A stretch of 64,000 bases of DNA from Parvivirga hydrogeniphila (GCF_023371205.1 NZ_JAMCCO010000002.1:249501-313500); one strand, 5' to 3'. Positions 35,620 to 45,700 are shown, counted from the stretch's first letter. Made by a program: numbers and translations. Notes: generated by a model from the letters alone, not told the origin.

Positions 35620-36606
35620 TCACCGCGTCCTTCCGTGGGGCGAGATTCCCGGGCGCTTCAGGTGCGCACCAGCAACGTGGCACGCCTCGCAGTCCGTGAG
35701 GAGATGGCACTTCATGCAGGTCTCGTAGCCGTGCCGATCGACGTCTTCATAGTGGGTCTTGATGAACCCCGTGGGATGCGGCATCGGGACGCCGCCGTGG
35801 CACGCTTCGCACCACGATGCGGCATGGCACTTGTAGCACTTCGAGCGCTGCGGTTCGCCAAGACCGCTGCCGTGCGTGGCCTTCCACCCGTCGGGGTGCG
35901 GGACCTGCACGCCGTGGCACTTGGCGCACTTGTCGCGCGTGTGGCACGCCGCACAGGTGTCGAGGTCGCCGAGCCCGTGCGTCTTCTCCCATCCCGGACC
36001 GTGCGTCACACGCCACGCCGTCCGTGCGGCGCGCACCGCGGTGTCCGAGTCATCGACGTGGCAGAGGTCGCACGACGCCACGTTCGTGGGGCTCGCTTTG
36101 TGACAGGTCAAACAGTCGTCCATCTCCGGGTGCTTGTACGCGCGGTCGTCCACGCGATGCCCCGTGCCGCCGTGGCAGTACGAACACCGCGTGGCCGCGA
36201 AATCCGAGTGTCTGACGGCGATGCCGCGCGACCGCACCACCGAGCCCAGCGCGTCCGCGTGGCACGACACGCACCCGCGTTCGTCGATGGTCGCGGGCGA
36301 GGGCCGGTGGAAGGTCGCAGCTCCGCCGAGCATCCTTGCCATCCGCGCGCCATCGGCGAGAGCAGCCAAAGGCCCGGCGCTCGAATGGCACGCTCCGCAC
36401 CGCTGCGATGCGTGCTGCGTCTGCAGATGGCTGGCCGAGTACGGTCTCATCGCATGGCAAACGCCGCAGCGCGTGCTCTGCTCGAAGTACACGCCACCGA
36501 GCGCCGCAAGAACGAAGGCGACCGCAGCGGCGAGGCCCACGATGATGAGCGCTTTCGCTCGTGCTTCGCGCCGCAAAGCACGTGTTCTGAGCGGGACGGG
36601 CGTCAT
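35620..36606 (-). CDS. Membrane-anchored dodecahaem c-type cytochrome
   Basis: 328 aa. A basic cytoplasmic N-terminus, one membrane helix (KALIIVGLAAAVAFVLAALGGVYF) and twelve CXXCH motifs: CGVCH, CGACH, CVSCH, CSYCH, CLTCH, CDLCH, CAACH, CAKCH, CYKCH, CEACH, CMKCH and CEACH. The single anchor just before the first haem recalls NapC/NirT-type quinol dehydrogenases, although it is much larger. ATG 36606 overlaps the ligase gene by 4 bp. It shares several H-rich spacers (VPHPDGWKATHG, MPHPTGFIKTHY) with its neighbour at 34516. Confidence 0.93.
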   Translation of the reverse strand: MTPVPLRTRALRREARAKALIIVGLAAAVAFVLAALGGVYFEQSTRCGVCHAMRPYSASHLQTQHASQRCGACHSSAGPLAALADGARMARMLGGAATFHRPSPATIDERGCVSCHADALGSVVRSRGIAVRHSDFAATRCSYCHGGTGHRVDDRAYKHPEMDDCLTCHKASPTNVASCDLCHVDDSDTAVRAARTAWRVTHGPGWEKTHGLGDLDTCAACHTRDKCAKCHGVQVPHPDGWKATHGSGLGEPQRSKCYKCHAASWCEACHGGVPMPHPTGFIKTHYEDVDRHGYETCMKCHLLTDCEACHVAGAHLKRPGISPHGRTR

Positions 36607-38342
36607 CGCGCCGCCGCCCCGACGACTGAAGCCGCCTGCGGATCGTCGGGTATGACCCTCAGGATCTCCGAAGCGAGACGCTGTGCGTCCTCGGTGCGCC
36701 CGGCCTTCAGGCACACGTCGATAGCCTCACGACGAACGGCGATGCCCATCGGGTAGAGAGACGCAGCCGCCACGTGCGCATCCACAGCCTCCGGCGATCC
36801 GTCGATCCGCGCGAGGCGCGCCCGCGCCAACGCAAGATCGTACGATGCTGGCTCGAGTTCGAGGCCCTTCTCGATGATAGCACGCGACGCCGCCCGCTCA
36901 TACGCCCCAAGGTATGCGGCCGCGTCCGAGCAGGCGACGCGGTAGACGTCCGTGAGCGGGTCTTTGCGCACGGCACGCTCTGCGAGGGAAAGCGCGGTCC
37001 GCATGTCACCACGCTCGAACGCTTCCACGCTGTGCTGGTACGCCACGTCCGCTTGCAGGTGCCACGCACACAGCACGACTGCAGCGAGGCCGAGCGCGAC
37101 ACCGGCCCAGCGCGCTCCGTTCACGGTGCGTCTGCCCGGCGCCTGCCATGTCGCTCCCGCGAAACCACCCCCTGCGAGCATCCCGGCAAGAAGCCAGCCG
37201 AGCCCGTCGACCTCGATGGCGTGGACGCTGAACGCGGCCTGTCCGAGGTAGGCCGCAAGCCCTGACAGGAGCACCAGCGCGTGCGGCGAGCGCTTCTTCG
37301 CCCCAGCAGCGCCAGCAAACGCAGCCGTCGCGAACACGGCGATCCAGGCCAGCGCCGCCGGGACTCCCGCCTCGGCAGCCAGGTGCAGCGGCCGGCTGTG
37401 CGCCTGGTCCGCCCGCACGTCGAGACCCTCAACGCGCGCGTGCTCGACCGGCTCGTACTGCGGGAACGCATACAGGAACCGCCCTGGCCCAGCACCGAGA
37501 AGCGGCGCGTCTGCCACGAGCGCGACAGACCCGCGCCAGATCTCGAGGCGCGCTGACGCGGATCCCGCGCTGAGGCTCGCCGGCGATACCTTTGCGGCAG
37601 GCTCCCCTCCTGCGACGACTGCGCCCAACACGACTGCAGCGACAAGGACGCCAGCGAAAAGCACCTCGCGCGGCTTGCGTCGCACGGCGACCGCTGCGAC
37701 GAGCGCCGCCGCAAGACCTGCCCACGCGCCCCGAGACCCGGCGAATCCCAGCCCGGCGGCCCCGAGGACCGCAGCGCCCCACAAGAACGTCCGCCATGCG
37801 CCGCGCTCTGCGATGCCGCCAGCGAACGCGAGCGCAACGCACACCGCAAGCCACCCGCCAGCGATCGCTTGGTTGCCGAACGAGCCGCCCGGCTGTGCGT
37901 GCGCTGCAGTCTGCGCAGCCAGCGCGAACGTCTGCGCGACGACGCCCACTGCCGCAAACCGAGCCACGTCGCGGGCCCTGGCCGCACCCATGCGCCAGCC
38001 AGCGATCCCGGCGACGGCCGCGACCGCCCACGCGACGAGACCGTCGAACCGCCCCTCGACGCCCCACACAGCAGACGGTAAGCCGTTGACTCCCGCAGAG
38101 ACCCCGAGAAGCGCGAGGAAGACCCCCACGGCGACGACCCAACGCCGGTCTCCGCCTGCCGAGGGAGCAGCGAACAGCAGCGCGACCGCCGACGCCGCCA
38201 CAACGAGGGTTCGGATCGGCTGATACGGGTCGCCGGCTGCTCTGAGCGACACGAACGCTGCAACCAGCACGAGGGCGAGCGCGACACGCTCCGCCACGAC
38301 GCGCACACCTGTCGACGTCTGATCACGCACAGAGCCGGACAC
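36603..38342 (-). CDS. O-antigen-ligase-like (Wzy_C) membrane protein with C-terminal TPRs (copy 1)
   Basis: 579 aa. About 11-12 membrane helices with the Wzy_C signature region (GSRGAWAGL, LGAGPGRFLYAFPQYEP, HSRPLHLAAEAGVPAALAW), followed by a TPR tail (about 440-579). The family transfers undecaprenyl-linked glycans onto lipid A, other glycans or proteins (PglL/PilO relatives). It is translationally coupled to the 12-haem cytochrome, and a related gene sits in the second cytochrome cluster (51101). Protein O-glycosylation of cytochromes is therefore an attractive inference, not shown by sequence. Confidence 0.87.
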   Translation of the reverse strand: MSGSVRDQTSTGVRVVAERVALALVLVAAFVSLRAAGDPYQPIRTLVVAASAVALLFAAPSAGGDRRWVVAVGVFLALLGVSAGVNGLPSAVWGVEGRFDGLVAWAVAAVAGIAGWRMGAARARDVARFAAVGVVAQTFALAAQTAAHAQPGGSFGNQAIAGGWLAVCVALAFAGGIAERGAWRTFLWGAAVLGAAGLGFAGSRGAWAGLAAALVAAVAVRRKPREVLFAGVLVAAVVLGAVVAGGEPAAKVSPASLSAGSASARLEIWRGSVALVADAPLLGAGPGRFLYAFPQYEPVEHARVEGLDVRADQAHSRPLHLAAEAGVPAALAWIAVFATAAFAGAAGAKKRSPHALVLLSGLAAYLGQAAFSVHAIEVDGLGWLLAGMLAGGGFAGATWQAPGRRTVNGARWAGVALGLAAVVLCAWHLQADVAYQHSVEAFERGDMRTALSLAERAVRKDPLTDVYRVACSDAAAYLGAYERAASRAIIEKGLELEPASYDLALARARLARIDGSPEAVDAHVAAASLYPMGIAVRREAIDVCLKAGRTEDAQRLASEILRVIPDDPQAASVVGAAAR

Positions 38343-38382
38343 GCTGCCCGCCCTTCGTTCGGCCGCCTCGCAGAAACATCAG

Positions 38383-38404
38383 GTTCGTGCTCGCGTGCAC
38401 GAAC
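38383..38404. promoter_or_regulatory. Operator-like inverted repeat B between divergent genes
   Basis: GTTCGTG-N8-CACGAAC, perfect 7-bp arms. The core TCGTGCTCGC is identical to repeat A at 32085. It overlaps the -35 region of the plus-strand lipoprotein promoter and lies 41 bp upstream of the ligase/cytochrome operon start, so it could control both. Confidence 0.55.
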
Positions 38405-38414
38405 TCTGTGCTAG

Positions 38415-38420
38415 TATAAT
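38415..38420 (+). promoter_or_regulatory. -10 element TATAAT of the lipoprotein gene
   Basis: A perfect TATAAT, 34 bp before the start codon at 38454. There is no good -35; the position is occupied by inverted repeat B. Confidence 0.6.
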
Positions 38421-38453
38421 CGCGTTTCCCGCTGTTTCCGTGATGGAGGTCGA

Positions 38454-39056
38454 TTGCGCGTGCAAACCACCAGCCGTGCTAGACGTGCCCTTCTTGCACT
38501 CGCGATTCTCGCATTCGCCACACTGCTCGCAGCCACGACCGGATGCGCCAAGAAGGTGACCCTGGTCGACGTCTCTGACCCGAACGCCCTGTTCCACTTC
38601 AAGATCCGCTCGGATTGGCAGAGCACCACGGTCCAGGGGCTGACGCTCGTCTACGCCTCGCCCGAGCTCCCGAAGAGCGACAAGCTCGCCGATACGCTCA
38701 CGCTCGCGGTGTATCCTTCGTACGACGCCACCGACGTCCCGCTCCCCGAGCAGCTCAAGGGCGTTATCGAGCGCAGGTCGAAGAACAGGCACTGGAAGTC
38801 GTACGAAGCGAGCGAGCCGACGAGCATCACCGTCGGCGGCAGACCAGGCGTGTCAGCCGATGTGAGCGGCACAGATGCGAACGGCACCGCATTCGACGCG
38901 CGCTTCTACCTCGTGAGGACCGGCGACCAGCAGGTGGGGTTCTTCGCCGTGGCGCCGAAGGGCACGCTGAAGAGGTACGAGGCCGAGCTCGCCGCCATCA
39001 TGAAGGACCGCTGGTACTGGCACCGGCCTGAGAGCGAGACGACCGCAACTCCCTGA
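38454..39056 (+). CDS. Predicted lipoprotein, function unknown
   Basis: 200 aa, plus strand. The start is TTG 38454, 5 bp after GGAGG (GTG 38460 is an alternative). The signal peptide ends in a lipobox, ATTG-Cys31. The mature part has mixed alpha/beta character with FHFKIRSDWQ near the front, resembling PsbP/DUF1795-type folds found in lipoproteins. It diverges from the ligase-cytochrome operon and shares operator B, so it may be co-regulated. Confidence 0.75.
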   Translation: MRVQTTSRARRALLALAILAFATLLAATTGCAKKVTLVDVSDPNALFHFKIRSDWQSTTVQGLTLVYASPELPKSDKLADTLTLAVYPSYDATDVPLPEQLKGVIERRSKNRHWKSYEASEPTSITVGGRPGVSADVSGTDANGTAFDARFYLVRTGDQQVGFFAVAPKGTLKRYEAELAAIMKDRWYWHRPESETTATP

Positions 39057-39071
39057 GGCCCGCGCGGTGCA

Positions 39072-39731
39072 CTAGTCCGTGGGGCGCCCCGCTCCGACCG
39101 GCACCTGGCACTTGCACGCCAGCGACTTGATGTCGCACGGCATCCGCACCTGGTGGATCTGCATCCCTTCAGGCTTGCGGACGTGTATGACGGGCGTGAT
39201 CAGCAGCACGCCTGTGACTCCTGCGTTCGCGAGCAGGTCGAGCGTCACCTGCACCCATCCTGGAGAGCACGCGACCAGCGCCACGCTCACACCGAGATCG
39301 GCATCGAGCCTCGCGAGGTCGGTAAGGTGCTGCACCGTCAGGTCGCCGATCCTCGTCCCGGCGTCTTCGGGAATCTCCGAGAACAGCGCCACCGGCTTGA
39401 CGCCGTAGCGCTCGGACGGGAAGACGACTTGCAAGGACTCCAGCATGCGCGCCGTGCCGACGAGGACGATCGGATACTCCTCGGACAGGCCGAGATACCG
39501 CGTGATCTCGCGGTAGAGGTCTTCCGGCCGGTACCCGGCGCCGGGCCGACCGATCTCGCCGACGAACGAGATGTCTCGGCGCACGCTCTCCTCTTTGATG
39601 CCGAGCTCTCGTGCGAGCTCGGACGAGGTGATGCGCTCCGGAGCGCCCACGCGCAAGAGCTCGCCGAGGTAGCAGTGGTAGAGCGAGAGCCGGTAGAGCG
39701 TCGCGTCAGGCGCGTTGCGGCCGTCTGGCAT
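39072..39731 (-). CDS. Rex-family transcriptional regulator paralogue lacking the NAD-binding motif
   Basis: 219 aa. The N-terminal winged helix aligns with Rex (ITSSELARELGIKEESVRRDISFVGEIGRPGAGY, as in [32 protein letters not shown] of the Rex at 50457). The Rossmann region has VLVGTARMLESL where Rex has IVGYGKLGSAL, so the GxGxxG motif is gone. The C-terminus carries Cys199, Cys206 and Cys208 (PCDIKSLACKCQVP), which true Rex lacks. It may sense a ligand other than NAD(H), perhaps through an Fe-S or thiol switch (inference). It lies immediately downstream of ccsA. Confidence 0.8.
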   Translation of the reverse strand: MPDGRNAPDATLYRLSLYHCYLGELLRVGAPERITSSELARELGIKEESVRRDISFVGEIGRPGAGYRPEDLYREITRYLGLSEEYPIVLVGTARMLESLQVVFPSERYGVKPVALFSEIPEDAGTRIGDLTVQHLTDLARLDADLGVSVALVACSPGWVQVTLDLLANAGVTGVLLITPVIHVRKPEGMQIHQVRMPCDIKSLACKCQVPVGAGRPTD

Positions 39732-39778
39732 CGGACGAGAGACCTCCTCGCGTGGATACGCCGGAATCGTCTTCGGTT

Positions 39779-39839
39779 AGCATACCATAATCGCTGATGC
39801 GATTGGTAACGAATTCACGACGCGATACCATGCGTTACC
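39779..39839. promoter_or_regulatory. Inverted-repeat-rich promoter of the Rex-like gene
   Basis: A minus-strand -10-like TATGCT lies at 39779-39784. Upstream are a near-palindrome TACCATAATCGC-TGAT-GCGATTGGTA (39783-39808) in two parts and a 7-bp repeat pair GGTAACG (39805-39811) and CGTTACC (39833-39839). The 18-mer at 39803-39820 read on the minus strand, TCGTGAATTCGTTACCAA, matches 9 of 12 defined Rex operator bases. Probably autoregulated or cross-regulated. Confidence 0.45.
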
Positions 39840-39901
39840 TGCGATGACAGGCGCCAGGACGGTTCACGCACTCGCGTCTTCAACGCCGCCGATAACGAAC
39901 C

Positions 39902-40729
39902 TCAGTAGCCGATGAGGTAGGCGCCGTGTATGGACTTGTAGACGAGCGCCACGCCGACGAGCGCGAACAGCATGACCGGGAGCGCCCCGATCGCCGCCCA
40001 TGCGAACCGTCGCCCTCGCCATCCGAGCGTGAGACGCGCGTGCAGGACCAGGGCATACACGAGCCACGAGATGAGCGACCACGTCTCGATCGGGTCCCAT
40101 CCCCAGTACCGGCCCCACGCCTCGTTCGCCCAGATGGCTCCGGCCACGATCATGATCCCGAGGAAAAGGAACCCGGCGGCCACGAACTTGTATGCGAGGT
40201 CGTCGAGCGCTTCGGGCGCGAGCTTGCCGAGAAGCGGGTCGCCTTCGGTCCGACGCTTGTCCCGCACCAAGAAGAGAACAGCAAGGCAAGACGCGGTGAT
40301 GAACGATCCGTACGACAGCTTCGCGAACGCGACGTGGATCGCGAGCCACCAGCTCGCGAGGGTCCCGGTGATCGCAAGGTCGCTCTTCGGCGCGAGCATC
40401 GCCCCTCCGAGCGCGAGGAACGCGATCGGCATCACGGCCGCAGCCAGCGGCTGAAGCGCGCGCTTGCGCGCGACGAGAAGCAGGAACGCCGCCACGCCGA
40501 CGAATGCGTACGACGAGACGACTTCGTAGAAGCCGAGGAACGGCCCGTGCCCGACACGCACCCACCGGTAGCCGATCCCTGCGGCGTGCACGAGAAGACC
40601 CGCGAGCGCGATGAAGGTCGCGGCTCGCTCGAAGGCCGGCTTGCGGAATACGAAGCCGACGATGGCCGAGACCGCCGAGACTGCATACGCCGTCACCGCT
40701 ACCCACATGATGATGATCTCAGTCGTCAT
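39902..40729 (-). CDS. ccsA: Cytochrome c biogenesis protein CcsA/CcsB (System II)
   Basis: 275 aa, eight membrane helices. The haem-handling WWD motif is present as WGRYWGWDPIETWSLISW, and conserved His residues occur in LLVHAAGIG, AIHVAFAKL and KSIHGAYLIGY. With ResB it forms the haem lyase that attaches haem to CXXCH motifs outside the membrane. ATG 40729 overlaps resB by 11 bp and follows AGGAGG. This provides the maturation machinery for the five cytochromes in the window. Confidence 0.95.
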   Translation of the reverse strand: MTTEIIIMWVAVTAYAVSAVSAIVGFVFRKPAFERAATFIALAGLLVHAAGIGYRWVRVGHGPFLGFYEVVSSYAFVGVAAFLLLVARKRALQPLAAAVMPIAFLALGGAMLAPKSDLAITGTLASWWLAIHVAFAKLSYGSFITASCLAVLFLVRDKRRTEGDPLLGKLAPEALDDLAYKFVAAGFLFLGIMIVAGAIWANEAWGRYWGWDPIETWSLISWLVYALVLHARLTLGWRGRRFAWAAIGALPVMLFALVGVALVYKSIHGAYLIGY

Positions 40730-42101
40730 CACGAGACCTCCTCTCGCACGACTCGCACGAAGCGCTGAAGGCGCGCTCGACCGACGCTCGGACCCGCTGC
40801 TGGAAGCTGGGGTCCCGCCGGGCGTGACGCGCCCCGATGCGCACGGTCGCGCCTTCAGGCCCTTTCTGAACCAGCGCAGCCGCTTCCCGGTACGGCGCGA
40901 ACAGCGCCACCGCCAGCGCCAACACAGCCAGAACGAACACCGCGTACATCGGATAGACGCTCCAGTCGTCCGCCACCGAGAGCCGTGCGTAGTATCCCAC
41001 GCGTGCGACCGCGATGGCGAATCCAGGAACCGGCTCGAACCGCTCGCCAGGCCGCACCGAACCGCTCCGGCGGCCGGCTGGACCGGTCGCGGTCCACTCG
41101 ATGCGCGGCTCGCGCGGAAGCGCACGCACGCACCTGCCACCCACCGTCTCCAGCGGTATGGAGAGGTGGAGAGCAGTGACGCCTCCCGGACCGGCCGCTT
41201 CGAGAGTGGATGTGGCGACGCACCGTGCCTCGTCGAAGTCGAGAAGCGCGTCTGTCTCAGTGCCATCAGGGGAGATAAGCTTCACGGCAAGCCCGATGTC
41301 GTTCGAGTGGACGATGAGCGACTTGTATCGGAGCGGATGGTTCGGGTAGACGAAGCCGCTCTCGAGCCGCTCGGGGCCGTCGTACAGCTCCACGTACGGC
41401 GTCGGCCCCCGATCGATGCCGTCCACCACGTGCGTGAGCTCGAGCGAGGGCACCGCGACCGTCAGCATCGTGAAGCCGCGGTGCAGGGGGCCTTCGCTCA
41501 CGATGCCGTACGACGCGCGCGTGTCGAGACGCGCGCCGCCCACGGGCACGCCCATGAGCCCCTCGGCCCTCGTGAGCTGACCGGCAGCGATCACGACGAT
41601 GAGCACCGCGAGCAGCCAGTGGAATGCCGGGCTTCCCCACACGCCGAGGCGCGACGATGTCGCGAGCACCACCTCGCTCGAAGCAGTACGCACGCGAAGC
41701 CCGGCCTCGCGCAAGGCCGCGCTTGCCGTCTGCACGGCCTCGGCGGGATCGGCGGCCTCGACCACGAAGTCGCAGCGCGCGCCGAGCCGCCGTGCGTGCG
41801 CTTCCGGCCGGTCGGCCCGCCGCCACAACCGCACGGCGGCCGCGGTTCGCTCCAGCGAACATGCGACCGTGGACACGAAGAGCGCGGCCGCAAGACCGAT
41901 GAACACCGGCGAGCTGAACGCGTGGTCGAGGCCGAGCGCCCGGACGAGCCAGTCTCCGGCGCCCTGCAGAGTGCGCCCTCCTGTCGAGCCCTTCTGAGGG
42001 ACGAGGGTCGCCAGGCCCGACCACGCAGCGAGCGCAGCCAGCAGCACCGCCGCAAGGCGACGGGAGCGCACGAGGTCATAGACGCGAGACACGATACGCA
42101 T
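40719..42101 (-). CDS. resB: Cytochrome c biogenesis protein ResB (System II)
   Basis: 460 aa. It has membrane helices near residues 15-35, 65-85 and 165-185 and one near 375-395, with a large external domain between the last two, as in ResB/Ccs1. Conserved N-terminal pattern: RRLAAVLLAALAAWSGLATLVPQ. The C-terminus ends with an unusual CESCERRSRDDD, a CXXC pair on the cytoplasmic side that could be redox active. Partner of CcsA, translationally coupled. Confidence 0.93.
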   Translation of the reverse strand: MRIVSRVYDLVRSRRLAAVLLAALAAWSGLATLVPQKGSTGGRTLQGAGDWLVRALGLDHAFSSPVFIGLAAALFVSTVACSLERTAAAVRLWRRADRPEAHARRLGARCDFVVEAADPAEAVQTASAALREAGLRVRTASSEVVLATSSRLGVWGSPAFHWLLAVLIVVIAAGQLTRAEGLMGVPVGGARLDTRASYGIVSEGPLHRGFTMLTVAVPSLELTHVVDGIDRGPTPYVELYDGPERLESGFVYPNHPLRYKSLIVHSNDIGLAVKLISPDGTETDALLDFDEARCVATSTLEAAGPGGVTALHLSIPLETVGGRCVRALPREPRIEWTATGPAGRRSGSVRPGERFEPVPGFAIAVARVGYYARLSVADDWSVYPMYAVFVLAVLALAVALFAPYREAAALVQKGPEGATVRIGARHARRDPSFQQRVRASVERAFSASCESCERRSRDDD

Positions 42102-42110
42102 GACGGCGCC

Positions 42111-42686
42111 TTAGGGAAGCGGGGCCGGAGTCGTGTCGCCTGACTGCGACAGAACCTTCGTCCGCGCCACAAGCCACCCGGTGCCGCTTCGCGCCAGCCC
42201 GTACTCGACCTGGTAGACCGTGTTCGCCCACTGCGTCGACGGCGCCCGCTTCGCAAGGCTCCAGTACCGCCAGCGCCAGGTCTCGTTCGTGCGCACGACC
42301 GCAGACGTCGCAGCTTCGGACGGCTCGTCAGCGGCCAGCACGGCAAAGGCCGTCATCCGCATCTCCAGTGCCCGGCCCTCCTGGCGGTTGAGTTCGATGT
42401 ACGCGTCTTCGCGCACTTCCTGCTCGTCGGTGACGTACGGAGCAACGATGCTCGTCTCAAGGCTGAAGTACGCTTCAGGCACAGCTGCAAGGTACGCGGT
42501 GACGGCCTGCTTCGGCGTGCTCGAGGGTAGGCGCTCCACCGGCTTCTCGTCGATCGGCATCGCAGTGGAGGACGGCTCCTGAGCGGGAACGTTCCTCGCG
42601 CGTGCGCACCCCGCTGTGAGCAAGAGCGCAGCGCAGCACGCGACGCACACGAGCGTTCGTATCTGGCGGGATCCCATGCCCTGCAT
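42111..42686 (-). CDS. Predicted lipoprotein, function unknown
   Basis: 191 aa from ATG 42686 (ATG 42677 is possible). The signal peptide ends in lipobox LTAG-Cys. A Ser/Pro linker follows, then a compact alpha/beta domain (TPKQAVTAYLAAVPEAYFSLET...WRWRYWSLAKR...VYQVEYGLARSGTGWLV) of the kind seen in NTF2/SnoaL- or mce-associated folds. It lies 9 bp before resB and after the terminator of the 37-haem gene, so it probably belongs to the cytochrome maturation operon. Confidence 0.7.
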   Translation of the reverse strand: MQGMGSRQIRTLVCVACCAALLLTAGCARARNVPAQEPSSTAMPIDEKPVERLPSSTPKQAVTAYLAAVPEAYFSLETSIVAPYVTDEQEVREDAYIELNRQEGRALEMRMTAFAVLAADEPSEAATSAVVRTNETWRWRYWSLAKRAPSTQWANTVYQVEYGLARSGTGWLVARTKVLSQSGDTTPAPLP

Positions 42687-42705
42687 TCTACGACACTCCA
42701 ATGAG

Positions 42706-42729
42706 CGCGGGCCGGGGCAAAGGCCCGCG
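42706..42729 (-). terminator. Hairpin terminator after the 37-haem cytochrome gene
   Basis: A perfect 8-bp stem CGCGGGCC/GGCCCGCG with an 8-nt loop, 31 bp after the stop codon. The T tract is weak on the minus strand, so termination may be partial and allow read-through into lipoprotein-resB-ccsA. Confidence 0.55.
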
Positions 42730-42760
42730 GCCCGTGCTCGCACGATGGATCGAACGGCCC

Positions 42761-45700
42761 CTACTGGAACACCCTGAGCTCGGCGATCCCGTAGCCGTTG
42801 TTGCGGCCGGTTCCGGTCCTCCGGCACTCGACCTTCAGGTAGCGCGCGTTCCTGGCGCTGAAGGTGACCGTCGAGGTCCCCTTGGGCGCCGAGGTGGTGG
42901 AGTAGACCTGCGTCCAGTTGCGATTGTCGGTGGACACGTAGATGCGGAACTCCTTGGCCCAGTAATCTCCGTACCACGCGACCTCTGCCTTGCTCACGCT
43001 GTACTGCGCACCGAGGTCCACGGTCAGCCACTCGGTGTCAGACGCTCCGCCGTCTTTCTTCGACCACCAGTAGGTGCTCTCGCTGCCGTCACCGGCCTTG
43101 GCCGGCGCGTACGAGCTGCTCTCGTACCTGGAGGCGGTGAAGGTCTTGTTCAGAGCGAGATTCGTGCCGCCAGAGGCCGACGGCGTCAACGCCACGTTCA
43201 CGGTGGTGGTGATGCCGTTCGTGACGGTCACCGTGGACGACCACGTCTGATAGCCTGCCGCGCTGACCGTCATGGTGTACGCACCACCAGCGATCCCAGA
43301 GATCGCGTACGAGCCATCAGAGGCCGTGGTCGCGGTCTTGCCAGCCACGCTCACGGTCGCGCCAGCGACAGGCGCTCCGCTCGAAGCGTTCGTGACCGTC
43401 CCGGTCAAGCCGCCGGTCGTCGGCGCAGTCGGATCCAAGACGAGCGGCCACTTCGGAGAGACCGAGCTCCCGTGCTCGCCGCAGGAGGTCGAGCAATCGC
43501 CCTCGCTCCACGAGCCGGGCACATAGCTCTTGAGCTTCAGGCCGGTCAGGCCAGTGCTCGCATACGGGGCTCCGTCCGTGGTGTACGCCAACATGCGTGG
43601 CCGCTTCCACCCGTGCGGCACTTGCGCGTGGCAGAGGATGCACTTCCCGCGGCTCGAGCCCTGGTGATCGCCCTTGGAATGCACCCCGTTGCTCCAGGAG
43701 CCCGAGGTTCCATTCAGGTCGTGGCACTTCGCACAGATCACCGTCGTCGAGCTCATGCCGTTGGACGTGTTGCTGAGGTATACGGTCTTCCAGCTCGTCG
43801 GGTACGACGGATCGATGTTGACCTTCATCGCGGACCCGTGCGGACCAGTCGCCCCGCTGTACGTGTGGCACGCATCGCAGCCCATGACCGAATCCGTCGC
43901 CCAGCCGCTCTTGAGGAAGGACGATGCGGCCGGCAGCGTCCACGTGTACGTCGTGCCGTTCACGTTGAACGACGACTGCATGCCGGGCAGATCGCTCGAG
44001 ACTCGGTGGCCTGAGGACGTCTTGGACGTGAACTCCCATGCCTGTCGCGCGTTGTGCGGCGAGTCCGGATGGCAGGTCAGACACCGGCGATCGCCTGCAG
44101 CGATGGCGGCCTGCACGGTGGTGTCCGTCGAGCCGTGGCAGGTCTGGCAGGTGTACCCGAGCGCAGAGTGCTCGTCATCGAGGTACATGAAGTGGCAGCC
44201 CTTGCACCCGCTCGGATTGGAGCCGGAGGCGTTATGGGCCTCGTGGTGGTTGGGCCCGACACCAGCGTGGCAGACGGTGCAGTCGGTCGTGGTGGCCGGC
44301 TGATCCGGGCCTTTGTGGCACACAGAGCAGCCTCCGCCTGGCAGACCGGCGTGGATGTTATCGACGTTCGATATGTCGTGACAGCCGGTCCCCGCGCACG
44401 CAGTGTTCGTCGCCTGGTGCTTGGTCTGCCTCTCCGCATGCTTCACGGGATGGCAAGCGCCGCACGTCTTGTCCCAGGGAGCGGTGAACGCGTCGACTTT
44501 CTGCTCGTGGCACTGCACGCACGTCACACCGACTGTCGGCTTGAAGTGCTCGGCCTTCATGTCTTTGTAGTGGCACTGGCCGCAGCCCGACTCCGCTGAC
44601 GCGTCGTGCGCGGCAGGTGGATAGTGGCTCGGATCCACCGGACTGAGCGCGCCGTGGCAGTTGGTGCACTTCGTCGATGACGGCAGCGCGACCTGCTCAT
44701 TGTGGCAGTAGTCGCATGACGCGTCCTGGGTCGCGCCGTGGATGCTTCGCACGTCAGCAGTCTCGTGGCAGTCGACGCACTCCTGGCTGTCCGGAGCCGT
44801 GTGGATGGTCGCTATGTCGCCGTGCACCTCGTGGCAGGTCGAGCAATCGGCGCTCGCACGGCTCCAGTCGATGCGGCCAGGATCGGCGTTCTGGTGGCAC
44901 AGAGCGCACGTCGTCGCGTACTGCGGGTAGCGCGAGAGGTACGGCTCGTGCACCTCGGGCAGCGTGTTGGCTGCGTGGCAACGCGAGCCGATACAGCTCG
45001 AGGGCATCGCGTTGAAGGTGTGCGCGCCAGGCAAAGCGCGGTGGTAGTCGGTGCCAGCAGTCGTATGGCAGCTTGCGCACGCGGCCGTCTTCGCGCTGAT
45101 GTCTGGCACCCGCGTCGGATTCGCGTGACAGACCGCGCATCCGCCGAGGGCGGCGTTCTTGTGCACGACCGTCACGTCGAGCGGCTGCCCCGCGACACCG
45201 TGGCACGACGAGCACCCATCGATGCTCGCGTCGTCGCGAGCGGTGTGCTTGCTCGTGGCGCCGGCGTGGTACTCGGCGTGGCACGCGGTGCACCGCGTGT
45301 CGTTCGCCACCTCGATCGCGAACTGCACCTGCTGCCCGCGCTCGCCTTCGTAGTAGCCATGGCAGACATCGCACCCGCTGAGCGGCTTCCCGCTTGGCGT
45401 CGTCGCAGTGACGCCATCGTGCACGTCCACGAGCGACGCTGCGTGGCACCCGCTGCACCCCTGGTCGCCAGATGGCGTGTAGGCGCTCCGATGAGCGCCT
45501 GATATCGGGGCGTGCACGGGGTGGCACGCCTCGCAGTTGGTCTTGCCGGTGGCGATCGCGTCAAGCACCTCGAGCTTCGAGGACTTGTGGCACGAATCGC
45601 AGTCGAGCGGCGTCCCGTCCGACGTGTAGCGCGGCAACCTCGTCACCACGCCGTTCGAGGTCCCCATGTGTTCGTCGAGGAGGTTCGACGTGTGGCACAT

